Both the position numbers and the translations under genes were made by a program. This document shows positions 1-8,151 of a stretch of 64,000 nt of DNA, in pieces; positions within the stretch are counted from its first letter, which is position 1, and every line of letters starts with the position of its first letter. Source of the DNA: a bacterium (GTDB lineage Bacteria > Hydrothermota > UBA3073 > JACQXS01 > JAGMCI01); NCBI GenBank assembly GCA_030018315.1, contig JASEGA010000007.1:1-64000 (forward strand). Reading direction: 5' to 3'. The notes under the pieces are model-generated. The model was not told the origin of the DNA, did not search any database, and saw nothing but the letters and a program-made list of their open reading frames with translations.

Positions 1-1
1 G

Positions 2-1447
2 ATACCAGGACAGCCTCTTCATACAGTTATCTCTTACTATATAAAAGCAAAAGATTTATCTGGATATATAAAGACAACACCAAAGTATACATTTAGAGTA
101 GCACCGACTCACGAATTCTACACCATTATTTGTGAGGCTTATAATACATTTATAACTACTAAGGATGAAATTGTGACCGCTAAGCCATGTACACTCAATT
201 ATAATAATTGGGATAAAGAAATAAGCTTCACTATTAAAGCAGAAAGCCCACTTGGGTGGAGTGAGGTCATAGTCCCATGGGATTTACTGCATGGAAGCCA
301 AGCACTTGGTAGACTCACAGTAAAAGTTGATGGTGGTGTTCCAGACTCTTTAAGTATAGAAGAATTCCCATGTCACTATACCAAGCTATATTTCACTTAT
401 GAGGAAGGTGAGCATTCCGTCAATATTTGGGCACCTATACGTGTTGGAGATATATATGAAGATGGAAAGATTGATGGTCTGGATATAACTACTGCATGCA
501 GGCTCTTTGGTAATACACCCGAATTGGCAGCGGCATTAGGGTTAAAGTGGGTTCCACGTGCTGATATAGATAAAAATAAGAAAATAGACGGAAGGGACAT
601 AACCTTTATATGTAGGTATTTTGGCGCTGGGAAATTATTAGACAATGCTATAATTCCAGAAATACCCACTCTTCTGAACTCTAAATCCAATGTGCCAAAA
701 GGAGTAATAATGTCAGTTAAGCCCGAAACTATTTGTGCTGAGCAGGAAGGAATAGCAGTGGGTGATAGTTTTAAAGATTCAATTTGTGTGAGTGGTATAA
801 CTAATGAACACCCTCTTTATTCATATGAAGTTCTTATAACTTTTGACACTACGGTGTTAGAAGTACATCCTAATAATGTTAAAGAGGGTCCTTTCCTATC
901 GAGCGTAGGTCCTACTACGTGGGCATGTGCTGAGGACCCTTTTGGAATTAAAAATGCGATAGCCTTTACAGCTACTTTAATAGGAGAGTCATCCGGAGCA
1001 ACAGGTAGTGGAACTCTTGCCTATATCACATGGAAAGTGGTTGGTGCGCATGATTCACCAATAGAAATATCAAACCCTGATACATGGCTTTTGGATACTG
1101 GTATGGTTGCTATACCATTTGATACAGTAGATGGCTATTTTAAGTGGAGTTCTGCAGGAGTAGAGGAAGTTTCTATGGGCAAAATAAATGAGCTATTATT
1201 ACAGAGCTATCCAAATCCATTTGGTCTATCAACAGTTATCAATTACCAATTGCCATCTGCTAATAGAGTATCGCTTAGGATTTATGATATTTCAGGCCGA
1301 TTGATAGAAACGCTGGTTGATGAGGCTAAAAAAGCAGGGTGCTACTCTGCTACTTGGGATACAAAAGTGGTAAACAATGGCATATATTTCTGCAGATTAG
1401 AGTGTGCGGGTAAAGTACTCACACAGAAGTTAGTGTTAGTGAAGTAA
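2..1447 (+). CDS. T9SS cargo protein with dockerin-like and cohesin-like regions (5' end outside window)
   Basis: The frame is open from base 2 to the TAA at 1447 with no stop, so the gene starts upstream of the window; an internal GTG at 173 is not a convincing start. A segment near 440-640 has two EF-hand-like loops (EDGKIDGLD and DKNKKIDGRD) about 40 residues apart, as in type I dockerins. A beta-rich stretch follows (about 710-1160) that resembles cohesin/CBM-type folds (SxKPETxxAxxxGxxVGDSF, then SYEVLITFD). The last 85 residues are a T9SS type A sorting domain (SYPNPF, IYDISGRLIETLVDE, NGIYFCRLE). The product is probably secreted across the outer membrane and anchored at the surface. 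Its enzymatic function, if any, lies in the missing N-terminal part. The pairing of dockerin-like and cohesin-like parts is by motif recognition only. Confidence 0.85.
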   Translation: MPGQPLHTVISYYIKAKDLSGYIKTTPKYTFRVAPTHEFYTIICEAYNTFITTKDEIVTAKPCTLNYNNWDKEISFTIKAESPLGWSEVIVPWDLLHGSQALGRLTVKVDGGVPDSLSIEEFPCHYTKLYFTYEEGEHSVNIWAPIRVGDIYEDGKIDGLDITTACRLFGNTPELAAALGLKWVPRADIDKNKKIDGRDITFICRYFGAGKLLDNAIIPEIPTLLNSKSNVPKGVIMSVKPETICAEQEGIAVGDSFKDSICVSGITNEHPLYSYEVLITFDTTVLEVHPNNVKEGPFLSSVGPTTWACAEDPFGIKNAIAFTATLIGESSGATGSGTLAYITWKVVGAHDSPIEISNPDTWLLDTGMVAIPFDTVDGYFKWSSAGVEEVSMGKINELLLQSYPNPFGLSTVINYQLPSANRVSLRIYDISGRLIETLVDEAKKAGCYSATWDTKVVNNGIYFCRLECAGKVLTQKLVLVK

Positions 1448-1458
1448 AGCCAACTTAT

Positions 1459-1506
1459 AAAGGCAGGCATTAGGAGTCCAAAGTCTCTATTGTCTGCCTT
1501 TTTTAT
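1459..1506 (+). terminator. Rho-independent terminator after the first gene
   Basis: An 11-bp stem (AAAGGCAGGCA at 1459-1469 with TGTCTGCCTTT at 1491-1501, one G.T pair) is followed by a short T run and lies 12 nt past the stop codon. Confidence 0.75.
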
Positions 1507-1649
1507 TAAAACTCCAATAAATTTGTAGTTCTTCCATGGTATGGGGTGAAACCAATAGATTGGTTTTTATTTTTCCATAATTCAATAAAGCAGAGGGTAA
1601 ACCAGGGATAGATTAGTTTAAGGTATAAATATAAAATATGAAAAATAAA

Positions 1650-1677
1650 TTGACATTTTGTCAATATACGATATTAT
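1650..1677 (+). promoter_or_regulatory. Sigma-70-type promoter for the DUF2520-recG operon
   Basis: TTGACA at 1650-1655, a 16-nt spacer and TATTAT at 1672-1677. The expected transcript start is about 1684, at the edge of the palindrome at 1685-1705. Confidence 0.65.
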
Positions 1678-1684
1678 TGATACT

Positions 1685-1705
1685 AAATCCACCTCAGGTG
1701 GATTT
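1685..1705. repeat. Perfect palindrome in the 5' leader of the DUF2520 gene
   Basis: AAATCCACCT, a single C, then AGGTGGATTT: ten perfect base pairs. It begins just after the predicted transcript start and includes an AGGTGG that could act as a distant SD. It may be an operator, a leader hairpin or a copy of a dispersed palindromic element. Confidence 0.6.
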
Positions 1706-1715
1706 GGAATGAGTT

Positions 1716-2495
1716 ATGAGGACAGGTATAGTTGGGCCTGGGAGAGTGGGTACTGCATTAGGGGGAGCATTTAAGCGTGCAGGCTATGAGATTGTGGGAG
1801 TTGTGTCAAGAAATAGGAAGGATGCTACCAAATGTATGCGTATTACTCAATGCAACTATTGGTCGGATAATCCCAAAGATATTGTTAAGATTTCCGACCT
1901 CATACTTATTGCAGTCCCGGATTCCTCAATTGAAGCTATCACTCGTAAAATTAGACCTATCCTAACACCTGAAGCTATCCTTGTCCATACTTCAGGAACA
2001 CTGCCAGCTAGCATTTTAGGTGCAAAGCACAGTGTCTCAATACATCCAATAGCATCATTTGCAGGAGATGAGCTTCCTAAGAATACCTATTTTGGGATTG
2101 ACGGTGATGTTGAAATTGGTAAAAAACTTGTACGCTCAATTGGGGGTATACCAATTGTAATCTCATCGGACAATAAGTCACTTTATCATGCAGCACTCAA
2201 TTTTGGTGCCTCCTATGTTTTGACTCTCCTTAATACAGGGAGCGAAGTACTTAGAATTAGCGGTATCAAAAATTCTGAACCGATAATTTTATCTCTTGCA
2301 AGCACTACATTACGAAATGCGAAGAGATTTGGAATAAAGAAATCGCTAACAGGCCCAATTGAAAGGGGGAATACCACAGTAATCAAGGATGAATTCAGAG
2401 CACTTAAGGAGATGGCTCCCGAGGTCTTAGAAATCTACAGGATACTTGCTAAAGAAGTAAAGAAGTTAGTTAAAAACACGAGATTGCTTCGCTAA
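1716..2495 (+). CDS. Rossmann-fold/DUF2520 NAD(P)-binding protein
   Basis: The 259-residue protein opens with a dinucleotide-binding loop (GIVGPGRVGTALGGAF, residues 4-19), as in F420/NADP-dependent oxidoreductases. The C-terminal half matches the helical DUF2520 domain (HPIASF near 110, LYHAALNFGASYV near 165). Related proteins are annotated as putative 6-phosphogluconate or ketopantoate reductase-like enzymes, but the substrate is unknown. A GGA lies about 8 nt before the ATG. Its last codons (NTRLLR) and stop fall inside a dispersed repeat at 2481-2513, so the natural C-terminus may have been changed by that insertion. recG follows 32 nt downstream and is probably cotranscribed. Confidence 0.8.
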   Translation: MRTGIVGPGRVGTALGGAFKRAGYEIVGVVSRNRKDATKCMRITQCNYWSDNPKDIVKISDLILIAVPDSSIEAITRKIRPILTPEAILVHTSGTLPASILGAKHSVSIHPIASFAGDELPKNTYFGIDGDVEIGKKLVRSIGGIPIVISSDNKSLYHAALNFGASYVLTLLNTGSEVLRISGIKNSEPIILSLASTTLRNAKRFGIKKSLTGPIERGNTTVIKDEFRALKEMAPEVLEIYRILAKEVKKLVKNTRLLR

Positions 2496-2513
2496 CACTC
2501 GCAATGACATTTA
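2481..2513 (-). repeat. Dispersed 33-nt repeat (copy A), GTCATTGCGAG...GAAGCAATCTC type
   Basis: On the minus strand it starts AAATGTCATTGC and ends CGAAGCAATCTC. A second copy at 52806-52838 matches at 29 of 33 positions. It supplies the last codons and stop of the DUF2520 gene. Confidence 0.8.
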
Positions 2514-2527
2514 TAGAGATTTGAGAG

Positions 2528-4588
2528 ATGAAGTATTCAGTTGATACTCCTGTCCAGTATCTGAAAGGGGTAGGTCCTAGGATGGCTATTTTATTTAAGA
2601 AGCTTGGAATAGAGAAAACAGAGGACCTATTAACCCTCATCCCTCGTGGATATGTTAGGAAATCTTTTATAAAGGATTTAAGATTAGGTGAAGATGCATG
2701 TGTTTTGGGCAGGATTATTGAGACAGGTAATAGAATTACGAGTAAGGGTAAGATTTTTATCGTTCGTGTATCTGATGGTACGGGGGTGCTCAGCTGCTGC
2801 TTTTTCAACTATTCTCCTAAAGCAACTTCTAAGTTTAAATGGAACGAACTGATTAAAGTTGAGGGTCAAGTCTCTTTATTTGGACAAGGTCTTCAATTTG
2901 TGAACCCAAGAGTTAGTTTTTCTACAACTGATGAGTCCAAATTTTTGCCTATTTACCCACTTACACAAGGAATGACTCACACATATATAAGGAAAATAGT
3001 AAAGGAGGCACTGATTAACAATGTGTATATACCCGAGACGCTTCCATCTTATATTCTTGAGCAACATAACTTCCTATCAAGAGAATCTACTATCCGTAAC
3101 TTGCATTTTCCAGCTGAACTTGGACTTGCTAAATCTGCACACGAAAGATTAAAATTTGAAGAACTATTCTGGCTTCAAATTTTGCTTGCACTGCGTAAAA
3201 AACGGCTGCAAACCAATGGAATAAAATTTAAAAAAGGGAGTGTACTTGCTAGGAAATTTTTTGACCTATTGACTACTGAAAATCCTAATTTTAAACTTAC
3301 CAATGCACAGCGTCGAGTATGCTGGGAGATACTTAGTGATGATATGGAGAGTAGTTATCGGATGAACCGTCTACTTCAAGGTGATGTAGGGTCTGGTAAG
3401 ACAATCATTGCTATTCTTGCAATGTTAAAGGCAGTTGAATCTGGCTATCAAGCTGTCCTTATGGCACCAACTGAGATACTTGCTGAGCAGCACTATTTTT
3501 GCCTTAAAGAGTACTTGCCAAAAATTGGCGTTAATATTAGACTATTAATTGGTAGTCAGTCACAGATTGATAAGAGGAAGTTGCAAGAAGAGCTTAAGAA
3601 TGGTGAAGCCCAGGTAATTGTAGGCACACATGCTTTGATTGAAGAGCCAATTAAATTCAAGAAGCTTGGCTTTGTTGTGATTGATGAACAGCACAAGTTT
3701 GGAGTTATGCAACGTACAAAGCTAATCAAAAAGGGAAAGTCGCCCGATGTCCTTGTGATGACTGCCACTCCCATACCGAGGTCACTCTCGCTTACAATTT
3801 ATGGTGACCTTGATATATCTGTGATTGATGAACTGCCACCAGGCAGGAAACCAATTATCACAAGGTGGGTAACTGATGACAAAATTGACGAAGTTTGGTC
3901 ATTTATTAAACAGGAACTCAATAAAGGAAGACAGTGTTATATTGTTTATCCAATTATTGACGAATCTGAGAAACTTGACCTAAAAGCAGCTCAAGAGTGT
4001 TATGAAAAACTGAAGGTGAGTGTCTTCAAACATTACGAAATTGGTCTATTGCACGGAAGGCTGAAGAGTGAAGAAAAAGAACGAGTGATGAGCGACTTTA
4101 GAGCTGGCAAGTTAAGTGTTCTGGTAGCAACACCAGTGATTGAAGTTGGTATTGATATTCCAAACGCTACCTGCATGGTTATTGAGCATGCGGAGCGGTT
4201 TGGGATTGCCCAACTGCATCAGCTACGTGGTAGGATTGGTAGGGGGGCAGAGCAGTCTTACTGTATCATTGTATCACCAAGAGGAATATCTGATACAGCA
4301 AAAGAGAGGCTTAAAACTATTGAGTTTGAGAATGATGGATTCAAACTTGCTGAAAAAGACCTTGAACTTAGGGGACCAGGTGAATTTCTTGGTATCCAAC
4401 AGCATGGACTGCCAGAGATTAGGTTTGCTAATTCTATCTATAATACACAGCTACTTTTGCAAACAAGGGAGCTTGCATTTAAAATTATAAAAGAGGACCC
4501 TGAATTACAGAGTCCAGAGAATCGTGTATTGGCTGAGACAATAAGGCGGAGTTATCAGGACAAACTTAAATTCTTGGAGGCTGGTTAA
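2528..4588 (+). CDS. recG: ATP-dependent DNA helicase RecG
   Basis: RecG remodels stalled replication forks and branch-migrates Holliday junctions. The 686-residue protein begins with the typical VQYLKGVGPRMA helix-hairpin region and has an OB-fold wedge domain (about 60-160). Superfamily 2 helicase motifs follow: Walker A GDVGSGKT near 284, DEQH box near 383, TATPIPR near 410, and motif VI QLRGRIGRG. The C-terminal region has the RecG-specific LELRGPGEFLGIQQHG. Length is close to normal for the family. It lies 32 nt after the DUF2520 gene and 15 nt before the zinc-ribbon gene, so it looks like the second gene of an operon. Confidence 0.97.
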   Translation: MKYSVDTPVQYLKGVGPRMAILFKKLGIEKTEDLLTLIPRGYVRKSFIKDLRLGEDACVLGRIIETGNRITSKGKIFIVRVSDGTGVLSCCFFNYSPKATSKFKWNELIKVEGQVSLFGQGLQFVNPRVSFSTTDESKFLPIYPLTQGMTHTYIRKIVKEALINNVYIPETLPSYILEQHNFLSRESTIRNLHFPAELGLAKSAHERLKFEELFWLQILLALRKKRLQTNGIKFKKGSVLARKFFDLLTTENPNFKLTNAQRRVCWEILSDDMESSYRMNRLLQGDVGSGKTIIAILAMLKAVESGYQAVLMAPTEILAEQHYFCLKEYLPKIGVNIRLLIGSQSQIDKRKLQEELKNGEAQVIVGTHALIEEPIKFKKLGFVVIDEQHKFGVMQRTKLIKKGKSPDVLVMTATPIPRSLSLTIYGDLDISVIDELPPGRKPIITRWVTDDKIDEVWSFIKQELNKGRQCYIVYPIIDESEKLDLKAAQECYEKLKVSVFKHYEIGLLHGRLKSEEKERVMSDFRAGKLSVLVATPVIEVGIDIPNATCMVIEHAERFGIAQLHQLRGRIGRGAEQSYCIIVSPRGISDTAKERLKTIEFENDGFKLAEKDLELRGPGEFLGIQQHGLPEIRFANSIYNTQLLLQTRELAFKIIKEDPELQSPENRVLAETIRRSYQDKLKFLEAG

Positions 4589-4603
4589 AAAAATAGCTAC
4601 AGA

Positions 4604-5380
4604 ATGACACAGAAAGACAAAAACAGCACTATGAATGCTAAACAGCCTCTTTTTCTTTTAATAAAGGGGGGTGAGTGTCCATCTTGTGGTAAATATATTG
4701 GATCAATAGAAATTTGCAATTATTGTGGGGCACATATAAAGAAGAGGTTATCACTTAAGTTGATCAAATATACTGCACTTTCAGTAGCTGTGCTTGGTGT
4801 TATCTGCCTTTATTTAGTAGCAAAAGTTATAGAAATTACAACAATAGAAATAAAAAACATTACCCCAAGTATGAACTTTGCAACTGTGGGTATCAAAGGT
4901 ATAGTATCAGGTGAACCCCACACTGGTGAAAGATATCTTTCATTTCCTGTATCAGATGAGACAGGTGAACTATTTGTAAGAGCTTATGGAGCTGTAGCTG
5001 AAGACATATTTCCGACACCAGAACTTGGTGATTCGGTGTATGTTGCAGGCTCTATCCAAATTAAAGAAGATGAGCCAAGCCTTATTATCAGTGCATCTGA
5101 TAGAGTATGGGTACACTCAAAAATAGCAATTACTCCAATTGATGAAATATCGTGGAGTAAAGTTGGGCAAATAGTCAGGCTAAGTGGTAGGGTTAAGTCC
5201 TATAGTAAAGTGAAGGGAGGTCTCATTATTTTGGTTGCTGACCAAACTGGTGAAATAAAAGTAGTAAACTGGGGTGAAAAGCCTACTATCTGGCCTGGAA
5301 GGGGGATAGAATGCGTAGGAATAGTGAAAATTTACAGAGAGGAAATAGAAGTGGTGGCAAGGAGGATAAAGTTCCAGTAA
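4604..5380 (+). CDS. Zinc-ribbon membrane protein with tandem OB-like domains
   Basis: The 258-residue protein has an N-terminal zinc ribbon (CPSC at 25-28, CNYC at 38-41) and one transmembrane helix (about 54-75). The remaining 180 residues look like two OB-fold modules: each has a V.(L/I).G.V core, and DQTGEIKVVNW near 215 is typical of nucleic-acid-binding OB strands. This predicts a membrane-anchored protein with its OB part on one side. I do not recognise a named family. A second ATG at 4631 would remove nine residues and still keep the zinc ribbon; neither start has a clear SD. It overlaps the next gene by 70 nt. Confidence 0.75.
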   Translation: MTQKDKNSTMNAKQPLFLLIKGGECPSCGKYIGSIEICNYCGAHIKKRLSLKLIKYTALSVAVLGVICLYLVAKVIEITTIEIKNITPSMNFATVGIKGIVSGEPHTGERYLSFPVSDETGELFVRAYGAVAEDIFPTPELGDSVYVAGSIQIKEDEPSLIISASDRVWVHSKIAITPIDEISWSKVGQIVRLSGRVKSYSKVKGGLIILVADQTGEIKVVNWGEKPTIWPGRGIECVGIVKIYREEIEVVARRIKFQ

Positions 5381-5859
5381 AAGTATGGGTGGAGGAAACA
5401 GCTCCATTTATTTTGTTGACCTCAGTAATAAACCGACCAGGGATAGGGGCTGAGATTTGTGGAATCCTTGCCTCAAAGAACATAAATGTTGAATCATTTA
5501 TGGGATTTAGTGCTCCCGGAAAAGAAAGGATTGATATACTTATAGAAGTGAGTAAAGATGACTTACCTACAGCAAGTTATCTTTTAGGTGGAATTGCTAA
5601 AGATGTACAAGCCAGAGGTTTACTTTATCCTGGTCTTTATGTTGAGGAGCTTGCTACTGTGGTTCTCCGTGGTCCGGGACTCAATAAACGACCGGGAATT
5701 ATTTCAAAGATTTTGGAGCTATTTTCTAGGCACAATGTAAATGTTTGGTCACTAATCACTACAAAAGCAGGAGAAGAGGCTGAGGTAAGAATCTGGATTG
5801 AGCAACGATTTCTGTCCGATTATCCGGAGGCATTGGATGAGATTAAAAATATAGTGTGA
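5311..5859 (+). CDS. Tandem ACT-domain protein
   Basis: The 182-residue protein has two ACT modules, about 33-100 (TSVINRPGIGAEICGILA) and 112-180 (RGPGLNKRPGIISKILELF). This resembles the amino-acid-binding regulatory tail of aspartate kinases or the IlvH subunit, with no catalytic domain. It probably senses an amino acid, which one being unknown. The ATG at 5311 has a good SD (AAGGGGG, 6 nt upstream) but lies 70 nt inside the previous gene. A GTG at 5389 would avoid the overlap but has poor SD spacing. Its stop overlaps the GTG start of the permease gene (GTGA), so the two are translationally coupled. Confidence 0.8.
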   Translation: MRRNSENLQRGNRSGGKEDKVPVKVWVEETAPFILLTSVINRPGIGAEICGILASKNINVESFMGFSAPGKERIDILIEVSKDDLPTASYLLGGIAKDVQARGLLYPGLYVEELATVVLRGPGLNKRPGIISKILELFSRHNVNVWSLITTKAGEEAEVRIWIEQRFLSDYPEALDEIKNIV

Positions 5860-7148
5860 CCATTATCATCTTTGTTCTTATTGGTGTTCTTACATCATCA
5901 CTATTTTCATTAATTCCGGCACTTCACATCTATAACATTATAGCCTTCTTGACTATTTCTACCTTCATTGACCCCTTATGGCTTACTTCTATTATGCTTG
6001 GTATGATTATTGGGTTTTCTATTGTAAATACTATCCCTTCTATATTTCTGGGTGCACCTGATGAGTCAGCTGCATTCCTTGTTCTCCCAGGACATAGGTA
6101 TATGTTGCAGGGGAGAGGACATGAAGCCTGCCTGCTCTCAGGGATTGGTAGTTTGCTTGCCATTTTTGCTATTATTCCACTCATTCCCCTACTTATAAAG
6201 GTTGTCCCTTTATTAAGGGTTATCTTATACAAGAACAGTGGCTGGGTTATTGGTGCAGTTATAGTTTATGTACTAATCTCCGAGTGGCCCAAAGGAGGGG
6301 ACAGAGGAAGACCCGGATATAAATTTATTGATGCATGGAAGTCGCTCGGTGCAGGTATACTTACTTTTTGCCTATCAGGGTTTATTGGTATGATATTATT
6401 TTATAAACCGATAACACCTGTTGAGCGTGGATTTCAAAATTTGATGCCCGCATTTATAGGTCTATTTGCTATTCCATGGGTGACTATGAACATTTTATTG
6501 GGAAGAGACATACCTACTCAGAACATAGTGAAATCTATGGATGTTAAGCCATCCCATTTATTACAGTCCTTGTTTTCAGGTATGTTTGGCGGTCTTTTTG
6601 CTGCAATAGTGCCGGGGGTGACAGGTGGAGTTGGTGGCTTACTCGCCGGGCATGCCACTGCTCAAAGAGATGATAGGATTTTCATTATCTCACAAGGGGT
6701 ATCAAAGACCACTTATTATGTAGGTGCATTTATGTTGTTTTTAGTCCCGGGACTCAGTATGAGAAGGGGTGGGCTTGCATGGATGGCAAGTATAAGATAC
6801 ACGCCTTCAAGATGGTGTGACTTTTACCACTTAATAGCTGGCTGCTTACTTGGGGCAATTCTTGCATTCTTCTTGCTTGACTATTTTGCAAAAAGAATTG
6901 CAAGTCTTATTGATAAATATACCTACAAAAGAATATCATGGGCAGGTCTTATAACAATAATTGCATTAGTTCTTGTAATGACAGGTCCAATGGGGTTAAT
7001 AATTGCAGGAGTGAGTACGGGTATAGGATTAATACCAATCCTATTTAATTCAAGGAGACTAAATTGTTTAGGAGTCATATTAGTACCAATTTGCTTGAAT
7101 CTTACCGGTATTGGACCAAGTTTTGCAAAATTCTTAGGCTTGATATGA
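5856..7148 (+). CDS. TctA-like (DUF112-type) membrane permease
   Basis: This 430-residue protein is very hydrophobic, with about ten predicted membrane segments. It carries the glycine/proline-rich signatures of the tripartite tricarboxylate transporter large subunit: SIFLGAPDESAAFLVLPGH near 62-80 and FAAIVPGVTGGVGGLLAGH near 250. It is closer to the single-gene archaeal TctA homologs than to classic TctABC, since no tctB or tctC genes are nearby. The substrate is unknown. The GTG start overlaps the stop of the ACT gene (GTGA), and its own stop overlaps the next start (ATGA). The ACT protein may regulate or respond to what this permease moves; that is inference. Confidence 0.75.
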   Translation: MTIIIFVLIGVLTSSLFSLIPALHIYNIIAFLTISTFIDPLWLTSIMLGMIIGFSIVNTIPSIFLGAPDESAAFLVLPGHRYMLQGRGHEACLLSGIGSLLAIFAIIPLIPLLIKVVPLLRVILYKNSGWVIGAVIVYVLISEWPKGGDRGRPGYKFIDAWKSLGAGILTFCLSGFIGMILFYKPITPVERGFQNLMPAFIGLFAIPWVTMNILLGRDIPTQNIVKSMDVKPSHLLQSLFSGMFGGLFAAIVPGVTGGVGGLLAGHATAQRDDRIFIISQGVSKTTYYVGAFMLFLVPGLSMRRGGLAWMASIRYTPSRWCDFYHLIAGCLLGAILAFFLLDYFAKRIASLIDKYTYKRISWAGLITIIALVLVMTGPMGLIIAGVSTGIGLIPILFNSRRLNCLGVILVPICLNLTGIGPSFAKFLGLI

Positions 7149-8110
7149 AAGGGTTAACTCATTTTTTAGTTGGTATTGCGGGTGCAACTTTCTTTAAAAA
7201 GGTACTCGGACTTACGATTGATGATAACTCGCTTATATTACTACTTGGTGGTCTCTATGGGATACTCCCTGATACCATTGACTTTAAGTTTACAAAGTTC
7301 TTTAATAAATTTGATTGTGAGATTGACCTCGACCCTGATAACCCGAGCAAAGTAGCCAAAATCATTGCATCTGCAATTGATAATACTGATAGTGGGATGG
7401 CAAAACAAGTAAAACTGCATACCCTTAGACTTGGTATAGATTTGTGGCAACAGTATGAGGTTGAATTTGACCATGAGCAAAGTGAAGTTAAAGTGAGAGT
7501 TGGCCCTAAGGTTACGACATCAGGAGCTGCTGTCTGGACTCCAAAGTCTCCAAAGGAAGGTGTAGCCCAGTTTAGCACAAAACTTTCTCCCAATATTTAT
7601 AAACGTACAACTGTAAACATTTTTGATGGTCCATCATTTAAATTTAAGCAAAGTAAACATGGGGTTGAAGTAATTTTTCTACCATGGCACCGCAGGTGGA
7701 GTCACTCAATAACAGTTGGACTATTACTCTCTTTATTTACTCTCCCATTTGGCTTAATTTACTGGGCAATTTCATTTCTTAGCTTTTTCTTGCATATCCT
7801 TGTGGATATGCTCGGTGTTATGGGCACAAATCTATGGTTCCCATTCACTAAGTGCCGTATCAGTGGACTTGGGTTGTTCCATTCATCTAACTCATTTGCA
7901 AACTTTGGTTTTATATGGGTATCAGCATTTTTTATAATCTATAATATCAATCGATTTGCCTATCATTTTCAAATATTCCAAGGACTCACTGTTATTGGAA
8001 TTGGGCTTTTACTTCCTATTGGAGTAATAATAACACTTTACATCCTAACAAAAGGAAAAACAAACGAAGATATTGAGAAAGAAGAAGAGCTAAAAGAGCC
8101 CCAAATGTAG
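7145..8110 (+). CDS. YdjM/DUF457-like membrane-bound metal-dependent hydrolase family protein
   Basis: I start this gene at the ATG at 7145 (MKGLTHFLVGIAG), which overlaps the stop of the permease gene as ATGA. A longer frame from 7064 would overlap the permease by 85 nt. The 321-residue protein has the family's early THFLVG histidine and an LPDTIDFK acidic motif near 43. A long soluble insert (about 60-180) follows, then WHRRWSHSITVG near 188 and HILVDMLG near 222, with membrane helices around them. The conserved H/D residues fit the DUF457 group related to LexA-regulated YdjM. The long charged insert is unusual. The C-terminus is a charged tail. Confidence 0.7.
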   Translation: MKGLTHFLVGIAGATFFKKVLGLTIDDNSLILLLGGLYGILPDTIDFKFTKFFNKFDCEIDLDPDNPSKVAKIIASAIDNTDSGMAKQVKLHTLRLGIDLWQQYEVEFDHEQSEVKVRVGPKVTTSGAAVWTPKSPKEGVAQFSTKLSPNIYKRTTVNIFDGPSFKFKQSKHGVEVIFLPWHRRWSHSITVGLLLSLFTLPFGLIYWAISFLSFFLHILVDMLGVMGTNLWFPFTKCRISGLGLFHSSNSFANFGFIWVSAFFIIYNINRFAYHFQIFQGLTVIGIGLLLPIGVIITLYILTKGKTNEDIEKEEELKEPQM

Positions 8111-8111
8111 G

Positions 8112-8129
8112 GCAAACCTTTAGGTTTGC
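8112..8129. repeat. Short palindrome between convergent genes
   Basis: GCAAACC, loop TTTA, GGTTTGC: a perfect 7-bp hairpin in the 41-nt gap between convergent genes. There is no clear T run on either strand, so it is a weak candidate for a bidirectional terminator. Confidence 0.5.
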
Positions 8130-8151
8130 AAAATTGTCTTTAGTCCTGCAA

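Noticed and set aside
7064-7144. Upstream start for the YdjM-like gene
   Set aside because: It would overlap the permease gene by 85 nt in another frame; the ATG at 7145 overlaps the stop as ATGA and fits the family's start.
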